Made by a program: the position numbers and the translations under genes. The notes under the pieces were generated by a model. That model was not told the DNA's origin and made no database searches. It worked only from the letters and a program-made list of their open reading frames with translations. Of a DNA stretch of 64,000 nucleotides, positions 1 to 14,000 are shown piece after piece; position 1 is the first letter of the stretch, and every line of letters starts with the position of its first letter. The stretch lies in the NCBI GenBank assembly GCA_944472135.2, contig OX235264.1:98528319-98592318 (forward strand), in the 5' to 3' direction. This DNA is from Trichobilharzia regenti (Eukaryota > Platyhelminthes > Trematoda > Strigeidida > Schistosomatidae).

Positions 1-215
1 CCGAAAGGGAAGCATGCGGTGAATGGGACGTCAGTGCAAGGGTGACATGAAGGAGATCGTGTGAAGAGATAGGAGTTGAAACAGTATGGATCAACATGGA
101 TACAGGTGAAAAGTACAGGAGAAGGAAGACAGAAGTGGCAAGTGGAGACGTGCAGTTGAAGCCGTATGTTCCACTAGGAACCCATGGGAACAATGATAAT
201 ACAGTAATAATAAAT
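1..215 (+). mobile_element. RTE-clade LINE, 3' tail
   Basis: This is the terminal part of the resident RTE family. It holds the block beginning GGGACGTCAGTGCAAGGG, the block GTTGAAACAGTATGGA, and the end GTTCCACTAGGAACCC followed by a degenerate AATAAT tail. The same string occurs at 18835-19090 and 52230-52395 (plus) and 13700-13870 (minus). It lies in the region 3' of the host gene and has no open frame. Confidence 0.75.
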
Positions 216-671
216 ATAGAAGCATCTTATATATAACCGCTGTTTGTAAGTGTGTAACTGAAAAAGCTTCAGCATTTTGGATAACTAATTATGAGCTTCA
301 TACAATTCTTCCAATGCTGAAACTTGAACAAAGCAAGAACAAGAAATGTAACGGGATAACATGAACTCAATTGTTCTCATAGGTACTTTGCGTTGATTCA
401 TCTTCATTAAACAGTACGGACAGGATAATCTAGATATTCTAGGGATCAGTGCACTTCTTGTTTTTACCGTGTCCAAGTTTCTCATTTGAGGTAATCATTC
501 TACACAAAATAAAAGCTTATCATTGTTTGTAAAAAACTCTTAAAAACAAATCTAATCCTTACAAACCAATTCTTGAAAACATTATAAATATACTAATAAT
601 TAATTGACGGAATCAGTATCCTTCTACCAGCAAATCTAAAATCTAAATACAAACACTGTAAACTGAGATCA
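216..671. other. Stretch with no recognised feature
   Basis: This is AT-rich DNA between two RTE tails. I saw no splice-flanked open frame and no recognised repeat. Confidence 0.4.
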
Positions 672-995
672 TTATTACTGTTATTATTTCCTTGGATGTC
701 CAGTAGAGTAAATGGCATCAAAAGCACATCTTGATTTCATCCTGTCCTCTGCAGCTCCATTTTTGTTGACTCCAAGATTGACCATAAGGTCTCAAATCCT
801 CCTTCCAAGATCTCCACCACGTCACACTCAGGCACATGTATACGTTGGTGTTTCTCATTTGGATTTCACTTGCAGGTTAGGCGCGTGATAACACTCAACA
901 GCCTCCTCAGAGTATATCCAATCTCTGTTCATTTTCTTCTGTATTTTTGTTAAGCGATAGGTTCTTGGTTGGTTTACTACACTTCCAAAGTTCCT
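672..995 (-). mobile_element. Diverged RTE-clade LINE 3' tail
   Basis: Read on the minus strand, it matches the same RTE tail in order but with many substitutions: the 'CCTTGGATGTCCAGTAGAG' end, the 'CTCCACCACGTCACACTC' block, and the 'TATATCCAATCTCTGTTC' block. It is an old copy, comparable with 28975-29645. Confidence 0.5.
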
Positions 996-1639
996 TTTCT
1001 CATGTGATAGTCAGTACAGAGAAGTGAAAACAGTAACGAGGATAAGGTCCAAATAAAACAATCAAATCCTGATTTCATTCTGCTGATGAGTACGAGTTCT
1101 ACCAATAAGCACATAGTGACAAACAGGCTCTTTGTCTTAAAATCAGTTCCAGTGTTATTTGTTGTGTTGTGACATTGAACAAAACGTTTTTTGTTTGTAT
1201 TCAAATTTTGTCAGTTGAGTACATGTGCTTTTCAGTAAGTGACATTCCAAATAGAACTTAAAACCATCAAGATAGGTGCTAATTTTATAGTGATTCAGGG
1301 TGACTCAGGGCTCAGATTATTCCAGGAAATTCGTAACATTATTTGTGCCTTCACGAAAAGTGAATTTAGAGCGCATTTCTTCAAAAATCAAAGTGTTTTT
1401 AAACTATTGAATCTTATTTTCAAATACTGACTAGCAGCAAAATCCAGAATGTTTGGGAATCGTCAGTTAGATGTATCTACATTCCTAGGGTCATTATGTT
1501 CCAACTGAGACTAGAACTTATCACTTACTATTTCCGACAACAGAGTGCTTTCCACCAAGCCAACTGGTCAAAGGGTTATAGATAGTATTTTCAATTCCTC
1601 GTTGATTAATGATACTGAACCGAGCTGCTGGGTCTCTGT

Positions 1640-1765
1640 TTCGTAGCTAACTAGCCTACTGGCATTTGGAGTAGTGTGTATTGAAACACTATCACTCACT
1701 GCGAATGCAGATACACCGGGCTGACGAGTCCCAAATACTACGAAACGTCACTGCTAATTTCTGTT
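1640..1765 (+). repeat. Degenerate Sm-alpha SINE with hammerhead remnant
   Basis: The core is CTGACGAG (1721) followed by TCCCAAATACTAC and GAAACG (1742). Stem II is damaged because GGAC has become CTAC. The flank 'ATCACTCACTGCGAATGCAG' is typical of Sm-alpha just before the ribozyme. This is probably an inactive relic. Confidence 0.6.
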
Positions 1766-1850
1766 GCTGGCCAATGCCAGTCAAATAGAAGCAAATATGG
1801 ATAAACAATTTGAGTATATAAAATCTCAAGGTATACAATATACTACTTAC

Positions 1851-2029
1851 CAAAGACTTTCTTTTTCACATAACAAATCGTGAACTTTATCTTGTGCCAT
1901 TCGTAACTGACTACTGATCGAACTTATTTCACATTCATATTTAGTAGACATATTCGACTTTTCAACGGATAGATCAGTTATTTCTTTCTGTAGTCTTACA
2001 ATGTCCAATGAGTGTTTTTCATTCAGTTC
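1851..2029 (-). CDS. Coiled-coil gene, last exon visible in the window (179 nt)
   Basis: The acceptor is TATTTCACAG|GAA and the donor TTTG|GTAAGT. It has 59 codons + 2 nt, starting ELNEKHSLDIVRLQK and continuing as a charged helix ending CEKESL. The intron between this exon and the previous one is about 11.3 kb, and the phases agree. The exon ends mid-codon, so the C-terminus lies in a further exon, probably beyond base 1; I saw no good candidate in 1-1850. Confidence 0.8.
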
Positions 2030-5000
2030 CTGTGAAATAATTATCATGTGATATGGATATTTATGAGAAAGGGAGAGAGGAAGAGCAGTAAATGTTTATC
2101 AAGTATTATTTTGCAGGGTTTTGATTGGCTAAAGGTTTGTTCACAAATTGACATCACTGGAAAACCAGAGTGTACTAGACAGCTGTCTCATCCAACTTTT
2201 GGTGGTCTTCAGGAATTCATAATTAACAGCAACTGGCCCTAAACAGGAAATTACCAGGAGTTCTAGTAAGAAGCCATAACCAATTGGGTCCACCAAGTCA
2301 GATAACAGAACGGTTGCTCGCCTATGACGCTGGTTGGCGGCTGCACTGTATATATTGTGAATTGGCACATTTAGATTGCATAGGCCATCGAACCGGGTAC
2401 CAGTGGCTGAATGGTTTGCGAGACTGTCTTGTCCTGTGTTCGAATCCCACTGGGTGCGTGTTGCTGAGGTGTCCCGAACTGAGGCGAAACAGACATCCAC
2501 TGCTAAATATCTTTCTAAGTTGCTGATATTATACTGAATCACTTAACTTTATGGAGGATTTAAGAAGGAAACCCCAAAATGTTTTCTAATTACTATCTTC
2601 TGTTCTGGTTTCTCGTACTAGCTGCATCATATCCATACTTTGACTGGACACTAGTAACTAGTGTGATGAGTCTAGTCCTTTCTTTGGTTCAGACTGAATT
2701 CTGTCAGTCAGGTTTGTAATTTGGTCACCATTCTAGGTAGCCCGCCATCACGGTAAATATCGATTTGATGATATTAGATGGTTAAAGGCAATCAGTAGGA
2801 AGCCCTCAACATAGGTTTCGTGCTAGTTGGCACTCACCAGTCAGCAAGGGGTATCTGCAACCTTGAACGAACTCAAGTCCCTCCTGAGATCCGAACCCGC
2901 ATCACCCAGTGTTGCAGTCAGATACGTTACCGTGGAGCTATTTGGGCTCGCTACTCACCTCCTGTAGGACTGTTCAATCAAAGTATTCAAAACAGTTCAT
3001 ACGAACTGTGATCAAGATTTGACCTGATAGTTGCAAAATAATTGAGCGCCGAGTGAGAAGTAGACATTTATAAAGTTATATTCGTAAAATCTCAGCGAAA
3101 TTGAAATGATTAATTCCAACGTTTCGTTCGGCAATCTGGTTCGAACTTCTTCAGGGAATTTCCCTGGATACAGAAATCTGAAGAGTGACATAAATTTCAG
3201 TTTTATTGGCAAAACAAGCTTTTCTAAAGCGATTCAAGGATATTACTCAGCAGTGTGTGTGTCAGGAATACGAAACATTGTTTGAATGTAAGACTCACTT
3301 TGAGCGACAAATTCATTTTTTTAAAACTAATATTTACATAAACACATGAATATTAAATATAATTTGAGTTAAAGCTTCTATTCGTTGAATCAGTTCCCAT
3401 GGTATTTAAATTTAGTTTGGTAAACATAAATTCGAAAAACCTGTAAGATATTTTAACTCGCATCGAAACATAAAATATACATTTATATGCATATCATAGT
3501 TGATAAACAAAGCATTGAAATATACTCGTCTGAAATAGATAAATAGTACTGTGTAGTCTACAACAGAAATTTAAGTAGCTGATTGTTCTTATCGGAGAGT
3601 CGTTCTCAGCTCTTTTTGGAGTAGTGAGCAAGTCTACGGGGATAAATTACTCTATGATAACGGATTCGAGTATGACACATGATGCAGACACGACTTCATA
3701 ATTTACATTATATATAAAATTTTCTCTCCCTCTCCCTTGTTATTCATTATAATTTTCCGGTAAAGAGGTTGCGTCATTTCAATTGCAAGTATTTCGTGTT
3801 GATTCGATGACCAAAGACTTGGTGATTAACTTGTCTCTCTCCATCTAACTTTATAATACTGTAACACTGCCACCCCTACTGTGAGAGTAACAAAAAGTAA
3901 TATAGTTAGCGAAGTGATAGAAGTTGATCATCGAATCTTTATTCATCGAATCGACATTAAACATGTTGAAATGAAATGACACAAAGCCTATACCCCATAT
4001 ATATGGAAAATGGCAATGGAGAGCAGGAGGGATAGTGTGAGAAAAAGTGTATAAGGTAAATTTTGAAGCCGTGTGAACAAACTGATGTGATTATGAGCAA
4101 CAAATTTAGCTCGAAATGCCATCAAGTTATGGATACCGTATCACTTTGTGTTATATCAAATATATTGAATATTCCCATAGTAAAATTTAGAACAACACAT
4201 TTAAGCGAACAATATTGTGGAATTGAATTTTTGATTTTCCCGTCGATTGATTGGACCGAAGTGCTCGGTCTCAGGTTGACATGTCGGCTTCTTGTGCAGA
4301 TGCTTCGACGATGTCTGGGGATTTGATTTGTATACAATTGGTGGATGGTGGCTAGCAGTGGAATCCAGGATGCGCATCATCACTCACTGAGAAATGCAGG
4401 TACATCCAGTTGACGAGTCCCAAATAGGACGAAATGCGCATCCTGGATTCCACTGCTAGCCACCATCCACCAATTGTATACAGAACAATATTGTGGTTTC
4501 AATTAGATCTCAACAGGCTTAACTCTAATATACCTACATAACTTTACAAATAAATATTCAAATACAAACCAATCACGGTGTTTTTTCTATAGGATAATAA
4601 GATGGTGAATATAAATTGTGCAATTAGTCATAAAAGTAATAATAATAATAATGGTCTTATTAATAATAAGGAAGAAAAAGTGAGCCAATCTGTGATAACA
4701 CGAATAATGAATAAAACAGGACGATTAAACAAACAATTGTTCGGGTGGAAGTAGTCAAAAAAGGCTAGTAAAAACAAATGAACCGATTAAGGAATGCTAG
4801 ATTGTGCGTCGGTGGCATAGCGCTTAAGACGCTCGCCGACCATGAACATGGTCCGGGGTTCGATTTCCGGCCACGGACGCACTCCTTTACCTCGCTAAGC
4901 CAGTAATGAGACTGGTAAAGAGGAAAGATTGGACATGAGGCTTGCAACCCCATCCTGTAAAAATTAACACTGATACAGAAACTTCAAACCTCTAGCTTGG

Positions 5001-8000
5001 AGCCCTATATTCCACTGGGAACGTGAAGGAAAAAAAGAATCAGATAAAACGCTATCACAAAGATGTCCACTGGACACCAATGAAATAATTAAGAGCTTGA
5101 AATTTTGTCTAGAAAGTAATTATTTTACATTTAAAAGGAGTTTATATAGATAGACAAATGGTGTTGCTATGGGTCACCGACCTTTTCATGAATAGATTCG
5201 AATATAACATCTTTTCAAGCATACTAACTCCTAAAATATGGTTAAGATATGTGGGTGATACTTTTGTAGTACTAAAACGAGATCTACACAAATCATTCCT
5301 GGAGAAAATAAACTGTGTATCTCCCAGAATCCACTTCACTTCGGAAGTTGGCAGAATCAGACGTCGGTGAACCACCGTTTCTAGACTGCATAGTTAAGAG
5401 AAAGGGAAACGGACATTTTGGTTTATCCATATTCAGAAAGAAAACCCACTCTAATAAATATTTAGACTTCAAATCATCACACCCATCAGCTCAAAGATTT
5501 CAGTTGTTTCAAGTCTTCTTAGACGACCACACTTTCTGACAACGGATGAGCAAGAAAAAGAAGAAATATCAAACATTACTGAAACTCTCAAGTAAAACAA
5601 CTACCCAACGAACTTCATCAACAAAATCAACACAGACATTAAGTATGGCTGAAAACGCGTTCCTAAAACATGGACATCTACAGTCGTCATTCCATATAGA
5701 GCAGAGACGTCAGACGATGTCAGAAGAGTACTCAATCAGCTCGACATTAGAGTTTTCTTCAAAACATCAGACACAATTCAAAGCAACCTTGTCCATATAA
5801 AAGACCAAATCCTTAAGGATCCTCTATCTAATTGTGTCCATAAAATAAAATGCATGGAATGTGATGCGATATTCATCGGACAAATATCTCGAGAAATCAA
5901 AATCAGAAGAAATGAACACCATAGAGCATCTCTTCGACCACCGAGAAATCCAGGTAGTGAACTATAAAAGCTTGAAAAATCATCAGCCATAGGTCTACAT
6001 ACTGTAGAATCACGCCACAAAAATGATTTTGACAATATTGAAATAATCCAGAAAAGCTTCAGAAACCACAAAGAACATCTAATATCAGAAGCCAGCACTT
6101 CATATCAAGTGGAATCCAAATTGCCTGAATAGGAATAATGGACTAATACAGAATCTGACCTGGCTACAACACCTCCCTCCCCTCCCCGTGAAGTGACAAA
6201 AGCAACACAAATATGATAAGCAAGTTCACTATGTAAACACACACTACTTTTATAATTTGACACACACTGATCAAACCCAACAATCTACACTTTATTTTGT
6301 TATCTTTACCAATTGACCAACTTGACAACGAAAAATGACCCCAGGCAGACGAATGATGATCAAGTTAGTAAACTTTATTTTGATATCATAACAGATGTAC
6401 TATTACCTTTGTTATTTGGTTTAGTGATTTTCGTCGTTATTTTAACTCTCAATATGTCCTCTTAACTTGACCTAACTTGTCTATTTTCTCACCCCTTAAC
6501 TCTTTGTTATATATAAGCTGAGGAGATTTTGTAAATTCCGGTTTAATAATACTTTGATAAAGCTATTAACACTAAATAGCGAAACGTCAGTAAGAGCAAC
6601 AATATCGTCTTGTCCTTTTCATTCATTGGGAAATACAAAAACCTTTATTATAATGAATATCATATACCCAATGCCCAAATTTCTTTTCAAACTGTTAAAA
6701 GTGAACTTGGTTTGAACATATATAAAGAATATAAATGTCCTGAAAGTAAAACTTTTTATACATTACAACAAAAGATGCTTTAACACTTTACTTTGACTCA
6801 AAGAATAGTAAAAAGCTTATAAATTTAGCTATTTATTTTCTCCAACTAAATATGACATTTATTATGCATTGTCTATCTCATTCATATGACCCGGTATTCG
6901 ATAACCATGACAACGGGATATATGTTTATTTATCCACATGAATATTTGTATTCCAATGGATAAGATATATAAAACTTTGCGTAACAATTATTACTATTTA
7001 TTTAATCTTAATTTTCCATTTGTAAAACAATAAATTGTCAGGTGAAACATTTTGTTTTATTGAATAAATAATAAAATGATAAGGAAATGAAAAAAAATGC
7101 AAATATGAGTAACCTTTTGTTTTAATTGAAACAATTGTTGTAAGTGTATAAAAGTATGAATTTTTTCTCTTATTATTAGAAACTTTAGAAAGCTGAGAAG
7201 TGTTGAAATTGGGAAATGTCTTCGCTATAAATGCTATGATGCTATAGACACATTTTAAGGTCATGCTTTATGCGTACATATGGCAGCCTGCTTAAACTAC
7301 AGGGATAACTAAAATTTATATTTAGCACAGTGCATCTCTACTTTTCTCTGTGTTTCTTGTTTTTTTTTTGTTATTATCTCCAATTATGATCATAATAACA
7401 GTAATAATATTGATCATAATATGAACTCATGGAAATTTGTAAATCACTTCCAATTCATTGATATAAGAATAAAACTTGTGCACTGTGGTAGAGTGTAATT
7501 CCATTATGGGTAAATTTTGTTTTGGTAAAGTCTCACGGTGTTGTACAGTAATCTTTACTGATGACGTTTCAAGCACAATTTATTGCCACTCATAATCATA
7601 TCAAGGTACTCACACGACTTCCTAACTTCATTTATATTGTTGCATTATTTTTCATTTGATTTGATTGGCAGTAGTAATTTCCATATTTCGGGTATAGGTG
7701 ATGAATCATTCCTATTGCATGTGTTTGGTGTAGACTGGATGAACAAGGATTCAGTAATCAACCTCTCTCTCCACCTATTTAGATTACTTTTTAGAATTTT
7801 GACCCTCTCCCACCTTATTGTGTGGTTGTGCCTTGTTAATGCATGCATCGCAATTGCTGAACTTCTTCCTAAATTACTTACCTTCTCGGGGTCAACCATT
7901 CTTCCCTTAGCTAAATTCTTATGTTCCGCCAATCTGATTACCCTTGATCTACTAGTTTGACCTATGTAGTTGACCTCACAGTCATTTAAGGGAATTTTGT

Positions 8001-11000
8001 AAATTATATTATTTTGTTTAATTGGGTCCACCGAGTCTTTTAGCCTACAGAGCTTGTCCTGCCTGAGTGAGTTTGTAGGTTTGAATGCCACCCTATTCCC
8101 TGCTTTAATAAGAATCCTACGTAGGGTTTCGGATGTCCACTCTTTATATTGTATAACAATAGATGACTTATATTCTGTCTTATGTTATTACGGATAAGAT
8201 GAATTAAAGTCTTAATATCTATTAGAATTAATTGGTTTGTTGTATACACTAGTGTGTAGTTTATCTTCTATTCTTTTTATTTTACAATCTAACATAGCTA
8301 ACATAACATAACAAATGAACAGGGAGAATTAGCTATGTAATCTAGGTAGGTAGGTAGAGAGGTTGATTACTGAATCTTTGTTCATCGAGTCTACACCAAA
8401 CACATGCAATAGGAATGAGTCATCACTCATATCCGAAATATGAAAAATACTACTACCGATCAAATTAAGTGAAAATCAAATGAAAAATAATGCAACTATA
8501 TAAATGAAGTTAGGAAGTCGTGTGAGTACCTTGATATGATTATGAGCAATAAATTATACTCGAAACGTCATCAGAAAGCAACAACACCATGAGACATTAT
8601 CGAAAATTCGAATTCATTGCTGTTTAGTTCGAAAATCAGTCTGAAGGATCAACAATGTAGAGGATTGAGTCTTGTTTTAAATGGGTTGACTTTTAGTTAT
8701 ACGATATACTGTTAATGGATGTTTACTGGAAGATTCCGTAAGAGATGCAGATATTTTGTAAGAAATAATGCCGAGAGTTTTGTGTCACATTTCAACAGTT
8801 TACACATTGAAGCTGGTATTATTACTACTATTATTATATACTTCTTAACATTCTCTTCGTAACTTTGAAATATAACTTTAATTTTCAGCTATTGATTCTG
8901 TAGAGAGTTTTGTTTGATTGGTTGGAGGATTTCACCATGAGCTGAACCCCGGTGGATGCGTACTGATGAAGAGTCCCAAGGTAGGATGAAACAGATGTCC
9001 AGTACTCCACTACAGGTTTTCCAACGGTTTCCTAACCGATGTCAGTTCATCATGAAATCCTCCAACCAATATAACTTCAAATGAAATTTAGATTTTCCAT
9101 TAGGTATATATTAATCTTTCAGATACTTCGTACTGACAGGAATAATCATCTCTCTACATTCTTATTTTACAGACTTTGTATCTTCATAATACATCATCTT
9201 TTACCAGTTATATGGTAATTTTCGTTAGTTTGTTCAGATAAATAATGAATTTAAATAATTTAGGTACATCTTTACCGGTAAATGATTCCCCAGAATTTTT
9301 ATTCTACAGCGTTCATCATTCACCATTGAATGCTGTCCCTCACTGTCGACGGTCAAGTATCCACACCAGTTTTGTATGCTGTCATGTTACCTTCAATTGT
9401 TTGTGCAATGTGGTACTGCTTGTCTACTTCTCTTTTACACTGTGCTAAGGATAACCATTGCATACCAGTCTCCTTGACGACAGTGACCGGCCGTACACAG
9501 TAATTTAAGTTGAGTTTTCTCTTGAATTCTTGGACTAGTAAGATCCTTCTGGAATATGATAATCTAAGGAAACTAGACGTACTACTTGACCTCCGCACAA
9601 AACCCATATATACTGCATGGTATTGGATAAGCCAAATTGCTTTGTTTCGTAGGCTTCACAAGATCCTTTAATTGACTCCGATTTTTTTCTCTGTCAGTTC
9701 ATTGGTTTTGATTGGTTCATTGGTTTAAATGCCACTTTAATGCCTACTGTGCACGGGACCAAATTTAGACATTCAGGAGCCTTTTTTTGTACAGTAACTA
9801 TAAATACTACTTAAATCCACCTTCCTGATGTTGTGGTTCTTGTTATAATTGATGTTCGTATTTTCATACTTTCTTATGCACTTCTGAATAAATTTGTCTG
9901 GTTGTTTAAATTTTTCATGTGATAGATTTTGTTGTACTGCGTGGTTATTTCCATCCCTCCCCATTAGTTAAACATTTCATTAACCTTATTTCACTGACAA
10001 AAGCTGGGGTTACATAAAGTCCGAATACCAGTTAAATTATGTATATTATCAATGTACACTAATATCAAACTACCCATCTTATACCCTTTTAATTTTGTAA
10101 TGTACCACTGACAGCTCTCCTATGACACACTATACGGCACACATAAATCTGACTGCACCTACCACTGAATTTTCAAGTTGGAAAGCGGTGTTTATCTATT
10201 ATATTCAACCTTAGAAATGTGTGATCTACATATCTACACTCAATTTTCGAGATGGAATTAAAAGACTATTCTTAGCTTTATCTGTCAAAATGAAGTATTT
10301 TCAAGTGTCAATTTAGCTGATTTAAACATCGATCACGAAATGACATCAGTTATCGAACCAGTGAAAAGCAAGAAGAAATAGACAGTTATTTTGCCCTTGA
10401 TGTGGTTGTGTTCTCTGAGCTGGATAGTTAATTTGCGAAGCTTTCATCGCCCCACTACTAGGCGACATCTTCAGCGCATACTTCAATTTGAATTGAAGTC
10501 AGCTTTTAGATTTCTCCACGAGTTTATGAATCATCTCTCCTGGTTAATTTGAATGTGATTGGTTGACAATATAAGGTTTGATTGAAGAAGTAGGGATGCA
10601 AAGGCTCGAAAACATAATCTTACTAAATATCAAACCCAAAGTTTGGATACGTTATGTAGACGATACATTTTTAATAATCAAGAAAAGAGAGTTAGATGAA
10701 ACTCACAACTTAATCAACAACATCTTCAGCGACACCAAATTTACAAGAGAAGAGGAATCTGGAAACGAAATCCCATTTTTGGACGTCTTAGTTAAGCAAA
10801 CAACCACAAGGGAATTAGAAACTCAAGTTTATAGAAAATCAACTCACACAGACCAAAAACTGAATTACAACAGCAACAAGCCAATAACACACAAAGGGAA
10901 TTGCATACAAACACTATTCAAAAGGGCCAAAGTCGACGTCCCCTTCGTCTTCGTATCCATGAATATAAGCTAGCCGTCAAAAGACACAATATCCACTCCC

Positions 11001-14000
11001 CAATATCACCACATACAGACAACTACGGATATCAATTCGATTGGGACGACGTTCAAATATTAGACAGAGGAAACACCAAAAATACTAAAAAATTTTGGAA
11101 GCTCAGTATTCCAGTGAATCGTCAATCAATAGACACATCGAGATAGATAAAACTTACCAACCTATAAGAAAGAAATCTCACACACACAAAGGTTCAGAGT
11201 TCAAATCAAGGAAACAATCAGTTCCAATAAAAGTAGTCTAGAAGTTAGGAAAACACACAAAAACAACCAATCACCCTCAAGGTAACCACGAGAGATTACT
11301 AATAAACTCGTGGAGAAATCTGAAAGCACACTTCAAATTGAAGTATGCACTGAAGATGTCGCTTAGCAGGCCAATGAAAGCTTCGCAAATAAGCTATCCA
11401 GCTAAGAGAACACAACCATATAAAAATCATCCACCTGAGCTACAGATCTTCTCCATCATATCTATCCTGTCCTTGTCCGGCACTCTTCAGCGGTACACAC
11501 CCCTAACACCAAAAGGGATCAAACGGAGAATCTTCAGGTTAAAAAGACAAATGAAATAGAATCCGATGGCCCATAAATTCTAACTTCTGTCAGTTTGTGA
11601 CATATAGTGTAACAATCAGTTAGTGTCATCGGCGAGTATTTGCCCTAACATCAGATGTGATGGACCCCACGTGTGAGGATTTCTCACTTGAACCAGGTAA
11701 CTTTGTCCTGCATTTAGTTACTAGTTAGTCTTAGAATGCGTTTTGGGTGTCGATTTGTAGGGATTTGATTAGTATATGTGTAAAACTTGTGCATTGGGGT
11801 AGAATGTAATTTCGTATTAGTTTGCTTATTAGAAATATCACATAATGAAACAGTATTATTTACTGGATAACGTTTTGAACACAATTTATTTTTCATAATC
11901 ACATCCATTATAACTATACAACTTTGAAACTTCAGTTTTATAATTTTCTTTATTCCTTCCTGTTCGTTATAGAAGTGGTAGAATTTTCCATATATCTAGG
12001 GCTGGTGTTGAGTCTGTTCCTTTGGCTTATGTTTTCAATTAATTCGCCAATGTTGTATAAAGTAGCCCTAATAATTGAGAGATCTTCCTTGGTGTCAGCA
12101 GTTAAACGTGGTCTCCCGTATTAAAGTGTAATTTCAAAGGTTAAACCATTGTATCACAAATCATTCGATAAATGACTCATATAAGTTGTATATTATTATT
12201 ATTATCTAAGAGGTCAAATTAAATGATATTAAAGCATCTGAGTGCAGAAACCGATATCCTCCATGGCAACAATTAATAATCATATCAAAAGTTTTTATTT
12301 TATATTCTCCAATAAAATTTGAGTGGTGATTAACCTTGCTGCTAGCCTTCATTTCTACTGAATAAATTTCGCTATAAATAGTATTCATTTTCAAAACCGA
12401 GGATTATATTTTCAATATTTAACTTCATCAAGTACAAGATTCAAGTTAACAGAGTCCCACAGCTAGCTGATACCATCTTCAAGGGCTATTACTAGTATCG
12501 ACTGTCAAAGAATCATTATCTCCTTTCTGAAATGGTTGCTTTATGTGAAGGTGGGTGGTTTAATTTAGGATCTTCCATTGTCTTTCTAGACATAATTTCA
12601 GCACAAACTTCAACAGAAAGTGAAATTATTCGATTTCTTCATCAATGATATAACTGTATCTCCCGACAACCTTTTTTATGACCCGTTGTTAATGTGCACT
12701 AGTATTGATCGTTTTTATTCATTATATTTATCAAATAATAACAACTTTATTCTGGACAAGGCGTTTACGCAATGTAGAGAATTTCCCGCGTAAATTAGTG
12801 CATAATATTTTCGCCATTCATCCAAGATCTTTAAGTAAAATGGAGACGTGTAATATGTCGTGTGATTCAGTTTTATCAATTTGAAGTATAGGTCGATCCC
12901 TAACGATATTTCTCCCTTTTTCCTCGAGAAACGTGCACAGATATCTTCAAAGCCATTTTAAAAAAAGTGTGATTATACATCACAACTCAAGAACATAATA
13001 AAAATGGCTAGAACTATAAGAACTAGATAAAATTTGATGCATTGTGTTGGCTGGAATCTCAGGCAGCCCAGTATTTCAAGCAGGTCGCCAGTATATCAAT
13101 GATATTAAATTGAGATATGACTTCTTTGTCTTTTGACTTATTCTTCATCATTTGTGGATGACTGTCAGTTTACTGTCAGCTACCGGTACTGATTAAAGCG
13201 AAGAAATCTTGGCCCAAATGATGAATGTGTATACTGTGATTTTAGCACGCTTTTGAACATATTCAATGCTTTTACTAGAAAAAAGGCACATAACAAAATC
13301 CATGAAAATACTCACCTTCCACTTTTGATCATAACACTGATTGATAACGTTAACTTCAAATTCTTTCTCTTTCAATTCATCTTTCAACAAAGTGATTTGT
13401 CTTTTAAAGTCCATCGCCTCTTTTTGTAATTGTTCATTGTTTGCCTTTACTTCATTTGATTTATGAATACGTTCTTCAATTTCCTATTTTAGACAAGTAA
13501 AACAAAGAAGTGAATATTCAATGTTTAAATAAATATATACTTTCCTTTGCAGAAACAAAATGAATTAATTTCTAAGTTAAGAGAATTTGAGTCCTCTGAT
13601 GAATATTTGATATCTGAATAAATGATGTTGTATAAATTTGAAGAAATCAGACACTTTCATCAATCATCATAACCCTGTGTTCTAAAGTCTGTTTGGATTT
13701 ATTTTATTATTACTGTTGTTCCCTTGGATTCCTAGTGAAACATAGAGCTTCAACTGCACGTCTCCACTTGATTCTGTCTTCCTTCTCCTGTACTTTCCAC
13801 CTGCATCCATATTAGTCCATACTGTTTCAACTCCTCAACTCTTCACAAAATCTCCTCCATGTCACCCTTGCACTGACGTCCTCTTATCGCCGCTCCCCTT
13901 TCGGCATGGTTACACTCGAGCAATGGCCTAACGCCCACGCGATGTCACCCAGCGGCCACCTCACCTCAGCGACTATCCAATCCATCTCCACTTCCTCCTG

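Larger units (their letters stand above)
10395..11465 (+). mobile_element. PLE-A, internally deleted, with inverted ends
   Basis: The left end (about 10398-10567) is the reverse complement of the right end (about 11255-11430). For example, GAAGCTTTCATCGCCCCAC at 10438 faces GCCAATGAAAGCTTCGC at 11371. The middle carries RT and GIY-YIG remains. The same family, with longer arms, is at 42427-44145. Confidence 0.75.

Noticed and set aside
4800..4880. tRNA-like sequences (also at 2399, 28025, 34230, 37055, 56525, 57925) as real tRNA genes
   Set aside because: They are followed by fixed SINE bodies and occur in diverged copies; the acceptor arms do not pair well.
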